Positions 32,176 to 40,397 are shown, counted from the stretch's first letter. The stretch is DNA of 64,000 bases from CADDYT01 sp035294125 (GCA_035294125.1 DATGLM010000008.1:18832-82831); one strand, 5' to 3'. The notes: generated by a model not told the origin, from the sequence alone. Program-made: numbers and translations.

Positions 32176-33459
32176 CTAAGCTTTTGCTTCAATTTCCAGT
32201 TCGTCGACAGAAGTGGTTTTATGGCCGTTGCCGTCACTGCTCCCATTGCCATTGGCGCTGACATATCCGTTGCCGCTTCCGTTGTGGCCGACAGCTTCAT
32301 CAGTAGCGCGAATGACGGGCAGGGTGCGCAGTTTGGCGGATTTGCCACGCGCGCTCGTACCGAGTTTGGAAGCTGCTGTGCCTCTGGCAACCTCCAGGGC
32401 CACACTGGTCACGGTCGGGACGTGGCAGAGCATGTTCGTGTAGGAGGCGTTGGCAAGCGGGCAATAACACTCACCGGCCTTGATGCTGCGCCGCATCTCC
32501 TCGGCTTTGACGGTGCTCCAGGTGGCGGCAAAGTCATAGTTGTGCTCGCGCAGGTTGCCCACCGACTCGGCGCGAATGCAGCAGGTCCACACATCGCCAT
32601 TGGGGGCAATTTGCGCCGAGGCAATCCCTGCCAGGCAGGGGATGATCTGCCGCTTCTCGACCAGGGTGCGCTTGACGATATCGTAGTAGCGATCGCGGAA
32701 CGCCTGGGTGATGCGCGAGACGCCATCGGTCTCCGCCTGGCGAATAGCGGTTTGCAACTTCTCGATGACCGGCTTGTACTTTTCCAGCGGGGGCGTGATG
32801 CCCATGCCCACTGTATCGAGTTCGACGCGCTCCTCGGCAATCTCGCTGATGAACTGATCGGGCTTGAGTTCGTTGGTCACGAAGTCGTAGATTTCGTCGA
32901 AATCGTCGACGTTGAAGTTGGAAATGACAGTGTGAACGCCGAGCGTGAAGTTCTTGTAGCGGCCCTTGAGCGCCTTGAGGCCCGCGTAGGTACGCATGGC
33001 GCGCTCGAAATTGCCGCGCACCCCGCGCACGATATCATGCTTGACGCCCACCCCATCCAGCGAGAGATTGATGATCACCTCTGAGCCCGGCGCGGCCTGC
33101 AAGACCTGCTCCACGCGGCCCGGAATAATCTTATCCTGAATACCGTTAGTCGGGATGTTGATGATGCCGGGTCGGCAGTGCTTGTAGGCCAGTCCCACCA
33201 TCTCCGGCAGGTCTTTGCGCAGCGTTGGCTCCCCGCCACTGAAGGTAAACCAGTACGGGGCGCGCCCGATGGAAGCAAAGGTCTTGTCATACTCTTCCAG
33301 CGTAAAATCGTCGTTGGGCCGCTGCCAGACATTGCATGTTTTACAACGGGAATTACAGCGATAGCTCACGCTAATGGTCAGATTGAGTGGCAGGGCAAGC
33401 GGCTTGCCCAGCACATAGGACGCCTGCATCTTTGGAATTTGCGGTAAAACTTCAAGCAC
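32176..33459 (-). CDS. radical SAM enzyme with SPASM-like C-terminal cysteines
   Basis: A 427-residue radical S-adenosylmethionine protein. The [4Fe-4S] motif CNSRCKTC has Cys35, Cys39 and Cys42. WFTFSGGEPTLRKDL is the SAM-binding GGEP. The TIM-barrel core continues through INIPTNGIQDKIIP and VIINLSLDGVGVKHDIV. A C-terminal Cys cluster (IIPCLAGIASAQIAPNGDVW, TCCIRAE, ECYCPLA) suggests an auxiliary Fe-S site as in SPASM/twitch enzymes that modify peptides or do anaerobic maturation. The last 60 residues are a Gly/Asn/Ser-rich tail, unusual for the family. It starts with GTG at 33459, 8 bases after GGAGG. The substrate is unknown; no precursor-peptide gene was recognised except possibly the downstream zinc-ribbon protein. 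Confidence 0.9.
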   Translation of the reverse strand: MLEVLPQIPKMQASYVLGKPLALPLNLTISVSYRCNSRCKTCNVWQRPNDDFTLEEYDKTFASIGRAPYWFTFSGGEPTLRKDLPEMVGLAYKHCRPGIINIPTNGIQDKIIPGRVEQVLQAAPGSEVIINLSLDGVGVKHDIVRGVRGNFERAMRTYAGLKALKGRYKNFTLGVHTVISNFNVDDFDEIYDFVTNELKPDQFISEIAEERVELDTVGMGITPPLEKYKPVIEKLQTAIRQAETDGVSRITQAFRDRYYDIVKRTLVEKRQIIPCLAGIASAQIAPNGDVWTCCIRAESVGNLREHNYDFAATWSTVKAEEMRRSIKAGECYCPLANASYTNMLCHVPTVTSVALEVARGTAASKLGTSARGKSAKLRTLPVIRATDEAVGHNGSGNGYVSANGNGSSDGNGHKTTSVDELEIEAKA

Positions 33460-33685
33460 GTCTGGTTCCTCCCTTACGACTGGACAGTAGATTGAAAAAT
33501 AGATTCACGTTCTCTCTCTATCTTCCTTTTTCGGTCAAAGATCACTTTTCTAAAGGATCATGTAATGGGTTCGTGAATTGTCCCCCATATGGTCTTTTCT
33601 TTCTAGTCTACTAAACGGTTGAGCAGAGAACCAGCAACTTAGAGATAGAAAAGTACCAATGTACTATTTATTTGAGAGACTCATG

Positions 33686-33741
33686 TTTGAACAGGCAGGC
33701 GGCGGCAATGCTCGAGCATTGCCGCCGCCTGCCTGTTCAAA
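33686..33741. terminator. 56-bp perfect zero-loop palindrome
   Basis: 33686-33713 and 33714-33741 are exact reverse complements, with the centre CTC|GAG. It lies 14 bp beyond the stop of the OsmC gene (minus strand). Only short A/T ends are present. The rest of 33460-33754 shows nothing else. Confidence 0.75.
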
Positions 33742-33754
33742 ACACTCAAGAACG

Positions 33755-34204
33755 TTATTGCGCGAGGTGTGCGCTGAGGTGAATGTTGACGTTGTTGCGA
33801 ATGGCGTTGGTGACGGGGCAGCCCTGCTCCGCCTGCTGCGCCAGTTGCTCAAATCTGGCTTCGTCCAGCCCCGGCACCTTTCCGGTAACATTGATCTCCA
33901 TGTCACTGACCTTGTAGCCACCTGTACGCTGCGGCTCAAAGGTGCAGGTGGTGTTAACGGTCAGACTCTCGGCGGGCGTGCCGTTCTGGGCGAGGGTGTG
34001 CGCAAAGGCCATCGCGTAGCACCCGGCCTGTGCCCCGGCGAGCAACTCTTCCGGGCTGGTCTTGCCGCCAGGCGCCTCCGTGCGCGAGGCCCATGTCAAC
34101 GCCTGCTCGCTAATCGCACCGCTGCCAAAGCTAACGGTGCCGCTACCCTGCGGCAGATTCCCCTGCCAGTTTGCCGTCGCGTGACGTTCCGCTTTTGCTG
34201 CCAT
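33755..34204 (-). CDS. OsmC family peroxiredoxin
   Basis: A 149-residue OsmC/Ohr-fold thiol peroxidase that reduces organic or fatty-acid hydroperoxides in the cytosol. Both redox cysteines are present: Cys62 in LAGAQAGCYAMAF and Cys129 in AEQGCPVTNAIRNNV. The N-terminal TANWQGNLPQGSG and SFGSGAIS strands match OsmC rather than Ohr. Length is typical. A GGAGGA-type site precedes the ATG at 34204. The gene is alone, with a 56-bp palindrome downstream. Regulation is not visible. Confidence 0.94.
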   Translation of the reverse strand: MAAKAERHATANWQGNLPQGSGTVSFGSGAISEQALTWASRTEAPGGKTSPEELLAGAQAGCYAMAFAHTLAQNGTPAESLTVNTTCTFEPQRTGGYKVSDMEINVTGKVPGLDEARFEQLAQQAEQGCPVTNAIRNNVNIHLSAHLAQ

Positions 34205-34379
34205 AAATACCTTCCTCCTTTTTCAAGTCAAATAGAATCACTTGCTCCATTCGAGAGACCAACTTTTCGATACGAAGGAAACCGGTGAAGCTGCACCATA
34301 AAAAGCGCATAGAACCTCAACCGGGGATGCGATATATCCAGAAAACAATATAACAGGTAATTCTGGAATGTGCCAATGT

Positions 34380-35219
34380 TTACCGGCCCGTCCACTCCGG
34401 TTTGCGTTTCTCAAGATAAGCAGCGACGCCCTCACGAAAGTCCTGGCTGCCATAGACGCGGCTGACCACATCGTCATAGGGAATATCCATCTCGGCCTCG
34501 ACTGCGGCTATGCGCCGGTCGGCCTCCTTCGCCGCCCAGAGCGTGATGGGCGCGTTGGCGCTGATCTGCTGCGCGACCTCAAGAACCCGTGGGAAAAGCT
34601 GTTCCTCCTCGTAGATAGCGGTGAGGAAGCCGCTCTGCAAAGCTTCCCCGGCAGTGAGCAGCCGCCCGGTGAACAACATCTCCCTGGCCCGCATGGCTCC
34701 GATGGCGCGGGCGACGCGCCGGTAGTTCTGGAGGCTGAGACAGTTGCCCAGCGTGCGGGCAATGGGAGCGCCGAAGCGAGCGGCAGGCGACGCATAGCGC
34801 AGATCGCAAGCGGTAGCAATGACCAGCCCCGCGCCGACAGCGTAGCCATGCACAGCGGCGATGGTCGGCCAGGGAAAGTTATACAGACCGCTCAGCACCT
34901 CCTCCATGCGCCGCTCGTAGGCGATGCCATCCTCGCCATTGAAGCCGCGAAATTGCTGGATATCGGTTCCCGCCGCAAACGCCTTACCCGCACCGCGCAC
35001 GATGAGCACGCGCAGGCTCTCGTCCGCCGCCAGCCGCTCCAGATGCTCCTGTAACTGCCCGTACATCGCCCAGCTCAGCGCGTTCAGCGCCGCCGGTCGC
35101 GCCAGCGTCAGCGTGGCAACAGGCCCACTCTGTTCCAGCAGCACCGCACCTTCCTCGCGCTGGCCCTCGTCTCTGATCTTATTCCTGTCACCATCTGCCC
35201 CGTTGGAATGAGTTGACAT
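34380..35219 (-). CDS. enoyl-CoA hydratase/isomerase family protein
   Basis: A 279-residue crotonase-fold enzyme. A polar lead of 30 residues is followed by VLLEQSGPVATLTLARPAAL, the oxyanion-hole segment GAGKAFAAGTDIQQF, and PTIAAVHGYAVGAGLVIATA, the second conserved oxyanion stretch. ACDLRYASPAARFGAP and VSRVYGSQDFREGVAAYLEK, the family's C-terminal acyl-CoA region, also fit. In the catalytic helix the second glutamate expected for true hydratases is not clearly present, so isomerase or another crotonase activity is possible. The start MSTH at 35219 follows GGAGAG by 8 bases. It is divergent from the CoA-transferase gene across the 90-bp inverted-repeat element; the two may act in one CoA-ester pathway. 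Confidence 0.9.
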   Translation of the reverse strand: MSTHSNGADGDRNKIRDEGQREEGAVLLEQSGPVATLTLARPAALNALSWAMYGQLQEHLERLAADESLRVLIVRGAGKAFAAGTDIQQFRGFNGEDGIAYERRMEEVLSGLYNFPWPTIAAVHGYAVGAGLVIATACDLRYASPAARFGAPIARTLGNCLSLQNYRRVARAIGAMRAREMLFTGRLLTAGEALQSGFLTAIYEEEQLFPRVLEVAQQISANAPITLWAAKEADRRIAAVEAEMDIPYDDVVSRVYGSQDFREGVAAYLEKRKPEWTGR

Positions 35220-35288
35220 CGCAGCATCTCTCCCTATATAGTGAAAATAGAAATCCTGTAGGGATGATATCACACAATGGGCCTCTTG

Positions 35289-35378
35289 CATGTCACTGTG
35301 AGCGCCGCGAAGAATCTGAGGCCCACCATTGGACAAAAAGGAGTCGCCGAGATTCTTCGCGGCGCTCACAGTGACATG
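35289..35378. repeat. 90-bp inverted-repeat (REP/MITE-like) element
   Basis: Perfect 29-bp arms (35289-35317 and 35350-35378) with a 32-bp spacer lie in the divergent promoter region of the crotonase and CoA-transferase genes. The arm contains AAGAATCT and GAGCGCCGCG cores also seen, decayed, at 5775-5793 and 7436-7468. Confidence 0.8.
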
Positions 35379-35419
35379 GCTGGGCCAGGTTCTCGTGGGA
35401 AGCAAAGAAAGAGGGTATT

Positions 35420-36649
35420 ATGCTGACGGCTGCGCTAGAAGGTGTGCGTGTTCTGGATATGACGCAGATTATGGCCGGGCCGTTCTGCGCCATGCTGCTG
35501 GCCGATCTGGGGGCCGAGGTCATCAAGATTGAGAATCCACGCGGGGGAGACGATTCGCGCCGTATGGCTCCTCCGTACTACAATGGAGAGTCGGCTGCCT
35601 TCCTGGCGGTTAATCGCAACAAGTACGGGCTGGCGCTGGATATTCGCACGGAACGCGGGCAGGAACTGCTGTGGAAGCTGATTGATGCGGCGGACGTGCT
35701 GATAGAGAACTTCCGACCTGGAACGATGGACCGGCTGGGCTTCGGCTACGAGCAGGCGCATGCCCGCAACCCGCGCCTCGTTTACTGCTCCATCTCCGGC
35801 TTCGGCCATACAGGACCATACAGCGAGCGCGGCGGCTTCGACCTGGTGGCGCAGGCCATGAGCGGCGTCCTGTCCGTCACCGGCTCGCCACAGGAGCCAG
35901 CGAAGGTGGGCGTCCCCATCAGCGACCTCAACGCGGGCCTCTTCGCCAGCCACGCCATCCTCGCCGCGCTGCTGGCTCGCGCGCGCACGGATGAGGGCCA
36001 GTACATCGATACCTCGCTCTTCGAGGCCGCGCTGGCTTACACTGTCTGGGAGTCCAACGAATACTGGGCGAGCGGGCAGCCGCCGCAGCGCCTGGGAACA
36101 GCGCACCGGCTCTCCGCCCCCTACCAGGTCTTCGCCACGGCTGACGGCTGGCTCGCCATCGGCGCCGCCAACCAGCGCAACTGGGAGCGGCTTGTGCGCG
36201 CCGTCGACCGCCCCGACCTGCTGGAAGACACCCGCTTCACCGACAACGCTCAACGCATGGCTCACCTGCCCGCCCTCGTGGAGACGCTCACCGACACCCT
36301 CAAGACACGCCCCACGCACGATTGGCTCTCTCTGCTCGATCAGGCCGAAGTGCCAGCCGGGCCAGTGCTGACGCTCGACCAGGTCTACGCCCACCCCCAG
36401 ACACAGGCGCGCAACATGGAACTCGAAATCGACCACCCTGCCGCCGGGCGTATCCAGTCCATCGGCTTCCCCGTCAAATACTCCGCCACCCCGCCGCGTC
36501 TTTATCGACCGGCCCCCGTTCTAGGCCAGCACTCCTTCGAAATATTGCAATCCCTCGGCATTGGAGACGAGGAGTGTAAGCAGTTGGAGAGAGAGGGCGT
36601 GGTGCGGGATGCGCATATTTCCTTAGAACAAGGAGAGACATATGGCTGA
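35420..36649 (+). CDS. CaiB/BaiF (class III) CoA-transferase
   Basis: A 409-residue class III CoA-transferase. The opening VRVLDMTQIMAGPFCAMLLA, then DLGAEVIKIENPRGGDD, is characteristic. Then come RNKYGLALDIRTERGQELLW, ADVLIENFRPGTMDRLGFGY and the catalytic region GHTGPYSERGGFDLVAQAMS with the expected nucleophilic Asp (GGFD). The enzyme moves CoA between organic acids, as in formyl-CoA, carnitinyl-CoA or alpha-methylacyl systems; the acid is unknown. AGAGGG precedes the ATG. The end overlaps the start of the next gene by 8 bp, so the two are translationally coupled. Confidence 0.94.
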   Translation: MLTAALEGVRVLDMTQIMAGPFCAMLLADLGAEVIKIENPRGGDDSRRMAPPYYNGESAAFLAVNRNKYGLALDIRTERGQELLWKLIDAADVLIENFRPGTMDRLGFGYEQAHARNPRLVYCSISGFGHTGPYSERGGFDLVAQAMSGVLSVTGSPQEPAKVGVPISDLNAGLFASHAILAALLARARTDEGQYIDTSLFEAALAYTVWESNEYWASGQPPQRLGTAHRLSAPYQVFATADGWLAIGAANQRNWERLVRAVDRPDLLEDTRFTDNAQRMAHLPALVETLTDTLKTRPTHDWLSLLDQAEVPAGPVLTLDQVYAHPQTQARNMELEIDHPAAGRIQSIGFPVKYSATPPRLYRPAPVLGQHSFEILQSLGIGDEECKQLEREGVVRDAHISLEQGETYG

Positions 36650-37796
36650 GCAGAACTCGACTGGCGATAAAGCGGCGAGCAGCGACATTGCTCGCTACCG
36701 CACGGACTACCTCTCGGAGCAAGAAGGCATCTATCTGTATAGCAAACTGGCCGATATCGAAAGCGATGCGCATCTGGCAGAACTCTACAGGCGACTTGTG
36801 GCCATTGAGCAACGTCACGCCGATCTCTGGAAGGACTACCTGACCCAGGCAGGGGAAACCCTTCCGACCTACACACCCGACTGGCGCGTCCGAACCTTGC
36901 TCTGGATTGCCAGGCGTCTTGGCACAGGTGCCGTCCTTTCCACTCTCTCCTCTATGGAAAAGAATGCCGTGACCGACTACGATAGCCAGCCCGAGGCTGT
37001 CAGCGCCAGGTTGCCCGCCGATGAACGCTCTCACGCGCGTCTATTCAGCTACCTTCTCACTTCGTCTAGAGGCGGCATTGCTGGTCCTCTGCTGGCCCAG
37101 TTTGAGGGTCGACACCGCAGCGCGGGCGGCAATGAGCTGCGCGCAGCCGTGCTAGGGGCAAGTGACGGCTTGACCTCGAACCTCAGCCTGGTCATGGGAG
37201 TCGCGGGAGCCACCCTCACCGGTCATACCGTCCTGTTCGCCGGCGTGGCCGGATTGCTTGCGGGAGCCTTCTCGATGTCTATTGGAGAATGGGTCTCCGT
37301 CCAGAGTGCGCGTGAACTCAATCTGCATCAGATCACCATAGAGCGCCAGGAAATTCGGGACGCCCCACAAGAGGAACAGGAAGAACTGGCCCTGATCTAT
37401 CAAGCGAAGGGCCTTGACGAGAAAACAGCTAGAGAGCTGGCTGCCCACCTGATGCAGCAGAGCGGGAGCGCCCTGGATACTCTGGCGCGGGAAGAACTGG
37501 GCATTGATCCCGGAGAGTTAGGAGGCTCCGCCTGGGGCGCAGCCATCACCTCCTTTTTCCTCTTCGCCATTGGAGCTATTATCCCCGTCTTTCCGTTCAT
37601 CTTCACCAATGGCTTCACCGCAGTCATCATCAGCCTGATCCTCAGCGTGTTTGGCCTGTTCGGCATAGGCGCAGGGGTGAGCCTGACTGCCAGCTCCCCA
37701 CTCTGGCAATCAGGTGGGCGACAGATTCTCCTCGGGCTGCTGGCAGCAGGGTTCACCTTTGGTCTGGGAAAACTCATCGGTTCAGCAGTAAGATAG
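36642..37796 (+). CDS. ferritin-like/VIT1 fusion, probable iron or manganese exporter (MbfA type)
   Basis: A 384-residue protein of two parts. Residues about 15-140 form a rubrerythrin/ferritin-like four-helix region with the iron-ligand pattern E...ExxH: YLSEQEGIYLYSKL, VAIEQRHADLWKDYL, then ADERSHARLFSYL. Residues about 155-384 are a VIT1/CCC1 transporter: LRAAVLGASDGLTSNLSLVM, then GLLAGAFSMSIGEWVSVQSA, a cytosolic metal-binding helix pair, and about five membrane helices in all. This fusion matches membrane-bound ferritin (MbfA) and erythrin-VIT proteins that export iron under stress. Its ATG lies inside the end of the CoA-transferase gene (8-bp overlap), a surprising operon partner. Confidence 0.92.
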   Translation: MAEQNSTGDKAASSDIARYRTDYLSEQEGIYLYSKLADIESDAHLAELYRRLVAIEQRHADLWKDYLTQAGETLPTYTPDWRVRTLLWIARRLGTGAVLSTLSSMEKNAVTDYDSQPEAVSARLPADERSHARLFSYLLTSSRGGIAGPLLAQFEGRHRSAGGNELRAAVLGASDGLTSNLSLVMGVAGATLTGHTVLFAGVAGLLAGAFSMSIGEWVSVQSARELNLHQITIERQEIRDAPQEEQEELALIYQAKGLDEKTARELAAHLMQQSGSALDTLAREELGIDPGELGGSAWGAAITSFFLFAIGAIIPVFPFIFTNGFTAVIISLILSVFGLFGIGAGVSLTASSPLWQSGGRQILLGLLAAGFTFGLGKLIGSAVR

Positions 37797-37871
37797 CTCG
37801 CTGCCTTCCTCTTGTGTTTCTGTACAACCTCCTGACACAGAGACGAAGCTGAAGCGCCCGCGCCACTACGT

Positions 37872-38516
37872 TCAGGGTTTCTCTTTCTCGCCTTCCTGAG
37901 TAGTGGCAGTGGCAGGAACACCAGGGGAGAGCTGTTGTGTGTAAACTTCCAGGTGGCTGCCTTTGCCCAGTTCGGCTTCCAGTTGTTGCAGCGAGATGCC
38001 GTTTTTCTCCAGCAGATGTTCCAGCATTTTCGCGTGTCGCAACAGTTCCGCGTCCTGGGCGCAGAGATGTTGCATCACCTGCTCAATGTCATGGTAGGTA
38101 CTCATCGTTGTCTTAAAAGCCTCGTCAGCCTGGAGTTCTGCTTTTCGGCCCAGGACATTCTGACCAGTCATGATAATCGGCAACAGAACAAGTTGCAGGA
38201 AGTAGCTGGAGATTGAACCGCAGAGCAGTGCGAGAAACACATTGTTCGTGAAGACGCCAACAAGGCTGCCAATGCCGATACCGGCAAACACATAGGCCGT
38301 CCACATCGTACCCGTGTATCTGGTGAGCATGACGGCGAGCCTGGTATTAAAGCCCTGCTCCGCCTGCTCAGCCGCGTGCAGCTGGTTGACATTGCGCGGC
38401 TGGTGCCGGTGTGGCTCGTGGTGAAAAAGTACCCCGCTATGATGCTGCGGTTGTGCCTGCACCGGTGAAGTCATTTCTTTCCCGGCAACGGTTGGTGCGG
38501 TATGCTCTTCTTGCAT
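37872..38516 (-). CDS. DUF1003-like membrane protein
   Basis: A 214-residue protein. The first 60 residues are polar and His/Gln-rich. FNTRLAVMLTRYTGTMWTAY, then two hydrophobic helices (YVFAGIGIGSLVGVF and LALLCGSISSYFLQLVLLP), then IMTGQNVLGRKAELQADEAF and YHDIEQVMQHL, follow the DUF1003 layout of two membrane helices and a charged helical tail. Function is unknown. GGAGG lies just before the ATG at 38516. It is divergent from the sigma-like gene and convergent with the iron-exporter gene; no terminator hairpin is evident in the 75 bp between the latter two. Confidence 0.75.
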   Translation of the reverse strand: MQEEHTAPTVAGKEMTSPVQAQPQHHSGVLFHHEPHRHQPRNVNQLHAAEQAEQGFNTRLAVMLTRYTGTMWTAYVFAGIGIGSLVGVFTNNVFLALLCGSISSYFLQLVLLPIIMTGQNVLGRKAELQADEAFKTTMSTYHDIEQVMQHLCAQDAELLRHAKMLEHLLEKNGISLQQLEAELGKGSHLEVYTQQLSPGVPATATTQEGEKEKP

Positions 38517-38691
38517 ATTTTCCTCCGTGCGATTTACATAACAGTAACCTGTACTCCTACAATAATACGAGATGCGCTTGTGTTTGTGAAATGTTCCAGG
38601 AAAGTACGTGAGAAGCTTTCAAGATGCTTGCCGTTTCCCTGCTTACGACTATACTGCATCTGGAATGGCTACTTTTTAGAAGGTGAAACGC

Positions 38692-38720
38692 TTCAAAACT
38701 CCGCATATTTCTGTTATGCT
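38692..38720 (+). promoter_or_regulatory. extended -10 promoter of sigma-like gene
   Basis: TTCAAA (38692-38697), a 17-base spacer, TATGCT (38715-38720) preceded by TGT, an extended -10. It gives a leader of about 130 nt to the ATG at 38860 and argues against the longer in-frame start at 38683. Confidence 0.5.
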
Positions 38721-38859
38721 TAACGCAGGTTCGGTTGACCTCATTTCCGTTTTTTGCCGTCTGGAAAAGAATAGACAACAGGAGACACACGAGAACACAC
38801 ATCACCGCGTACTTGACGAGAATAATTTTGCCTGGGCTAATGAATGGGGGCCTGATACC

Positions 38860-39606
38860 ATGATTGATATGCAAGACCCGGGGCTGCGGGAACGCTTGCA
38901 GCGCCGGACGGCGGAGGGTCGGTACGAGGTCAGCGAGATTGACCTGGTGCTGAATATCCGCGCGCGTAAGGCGGAGGGCAACCGCGAGGCTGTGCGCGTG
39001 CTGAGCGAGGCGCTGCTGGAACGCTGCATGCCACTCTTCCAGAGACATACGCATGGGCTGCGGCACCGACCAGAACTGCGCGAAGAGGCTATCGCCAACA
39101 TGGGCGAGCATCTGCTGCGCGAGGCGCAGGACAGCAGCGAGATTTTTATGACGCAGAATTTTATTCACTACCTGCGCTGCCTGTGCGTCGATGAGTTCAA
39201 CCGCGTCCTGCGACAGGAGGGGTTGTACTATAAACGAGACGAGGAAGGACGGCCTGCCGGACGCCCGCAGCACGTACCGCGCTCGCTGATCGAGCCGCTG
39301 CGCCCGCCGCAGGCGGACGAGGAGGGCAGCTACATGGCGGATGTGGCCGACCCGAATGACCAGTACGAGCAGATGCACGCGGCGGACGAAAGCCTGCGCA
39401 TCCTGACCTATCTGACCGACCCGCTGGATCGCACGATCCTGGTGCTGCGCGCCATCGAGGGCATGAAATGGGACGATATCGCCCAGGTCTGCAAGCGGAC
39501 GGAGCGCACGGTGCGACTGCGCTACGAACGAGCACGTAGCTACCTGCGCGAATGTTTGAGTCGGGAGCATGTAGAATACCGGCAGATTCCGCAACAGAGC
39601 AACTGA
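38860..39606 (+). CDS. divergent sigma-70-like (ECF type) factor
   Basis: A 248-residue protein. The C-terminal 60 residues are a clear sigma region 4 helix-turn-helix: LTDPLDRTILVLRAIEGMKW, DDIAQVCKRTERTVRLRYER, ARSYLREC. Upstream, EAIANMGEHLLREAQD and FIHYLRCLCVDEFNR resemble region 2, including its core helix, with a long, Pro/Arg-rich linker (EEGRPAGRPQHVPRSLIEPL) between. It is probably an ECF-group sigma factor or a sigma-like regulator. The start is uncertain: GGGGG lies 9 bases before 38860; the frame is open from 38683 but a promoter lies inside that extension. It is followed 64 bp later by a helix-turn-helix gene that may modulate it. Confidence 0.72.
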   Translation: MIDMQDPGLRERLQRRTAEGRYEVSEIDLVLNIRARKAEGNREAVRVLSEALLERCMPLFQRHTHGLRHRPELREEAIANMGEHLLREAQDSSEIFMTQNFIHYLRCLCVDEFNRVLRQEGLYYKRDEEGRPAGRPQHVPRSLIEPLRPPQADEEGSYMADVADPNDQYEQMHAADESLRILTYLTDPLDRTILVLRAIEGMKWDDIAQVCKRTERTVRLRYERARSYLRECLSREHVEYRQIPQQSN

Positions 39607-39670
39607 AAAAGATAGAGTTATGTAGAGGTGGGAACACAATAAATACCCTGCCCGTCTCGAAGGAATGAAG

Positions 39671-40270
39671 ATGATGAATACACGTGAATTGCAACAATTG
39701 AAGATGGCATGGCTGGCGGCGAAGGAAGCGGGCGACACGCAGGCCCAGGTGAACCTGTTGCTCAATCATCCCGAGGCGCAGGCGGCACTGATCGATTTTA
39801 TCGCGGGCTACGCGGCCACCGCAATCGAGCAGGGGCAGGCAGAAGAGGATTTGCTGCCTCTGACGCAGCGCGCCTATCAGACGGCTCTTGAGCGCGTCTT
39901 CGATACGCAGATGGAGGTAGCGGCGACGAACCTGCGCGAACTGCGGGCGCGGCGTGGTCTCACGCTGGTCAACGCGGCCAGGGGCCTGCGCCTGGGCGTC
40001 GATGTGTGGAAAAAGTTCGAGGATGGGGCCATCGAACTGGCAAGCCTGAGCCAGCGCCAGCTTGAACGCCTCGCCAGCTTCTTCCAGGTTGGCGCGGAAC
40101 AGTTCGGCACCCTGCTCACCAACAGCCAGCCCGCGCTCACGCTCAATCGTCGCCAGACGGACGAGGCGGCGCGACAGCAGGAAAAGCAGGGCCAGAAGAA
40201 ACAGAGCTTCGCCGAAGCCATCGAGAAAAGCAGCATGACGAAGCAAGAGAAGAAGCTCTGGCTGGAATAA
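39671..40270 (+). CDS. XRE-like helix-turn-helix protein
   Basis: A 199-residue soluble protein. Residues about 85-145 look like a Cro/CI-type helix-turn-helix: NLRELRARRGLTLVNAARGL, then RLGVDVWKKFEDGAIELASL with the usual Q-L-x-x-L-A closing helix (SQRQLERLASFF). Flanking parts are helical and charged, with a Gln/Lys-rich tail. It may be a transcription factor or the partner of the upstream sigma-like factor; both are inferences. AAGGA lies 6 bases before the ATG at 39671; in-frame ATGs at 39665 and 39674 are alternatives. The stop codon touches the 80-bp palindrome. Confidence 0.65.
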   Translation: MMNTRELQQLKMAWLAAKEAGDTQAQVNLLLNHPEAQAALIDFIAGYAATAIEQGQAEEDLLPLTQRAYQTALERVFDTQMEVAATNLRELRARRGLTLVNAARGLRLGVDVWKKFEDGAIELASLSQRQLERLASFFQVGAEQFGTLLTNSQPALTLNRRQTDEAARQQEKQGQKKQSFAEAIEKSSMTKQEKKLWLE

Positions 40271-40348
40271 GGAAGAGAAGACAAAACGCAAAAAGTGGCT
40301 GATGGGGCGCCCCATCAGCCACTTTTTGCGTTTTGTCTTCTCTTCCTT
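40269..40348. terminator. 80-bp perfect zero-loop palindrome
   Basis: 40269-40308 and 40309-40348 are exact reverse complements, with centre GGGGC|GCCCC. The inner 38 bp (AAAAA-stem-TTTTT) alone would be a bidirectional terminator; the perfect pairing then continues 21 bp further on each side. It starts inside the stop codon of the helix-turn-helix gene and lies upstream of ffh. Confidence 0.85.
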
Positions 40349-40397
40349 GAAATCCTTGAAATCCTTTTGAAAAAGGGCATAAAATAGGCGACAAACA

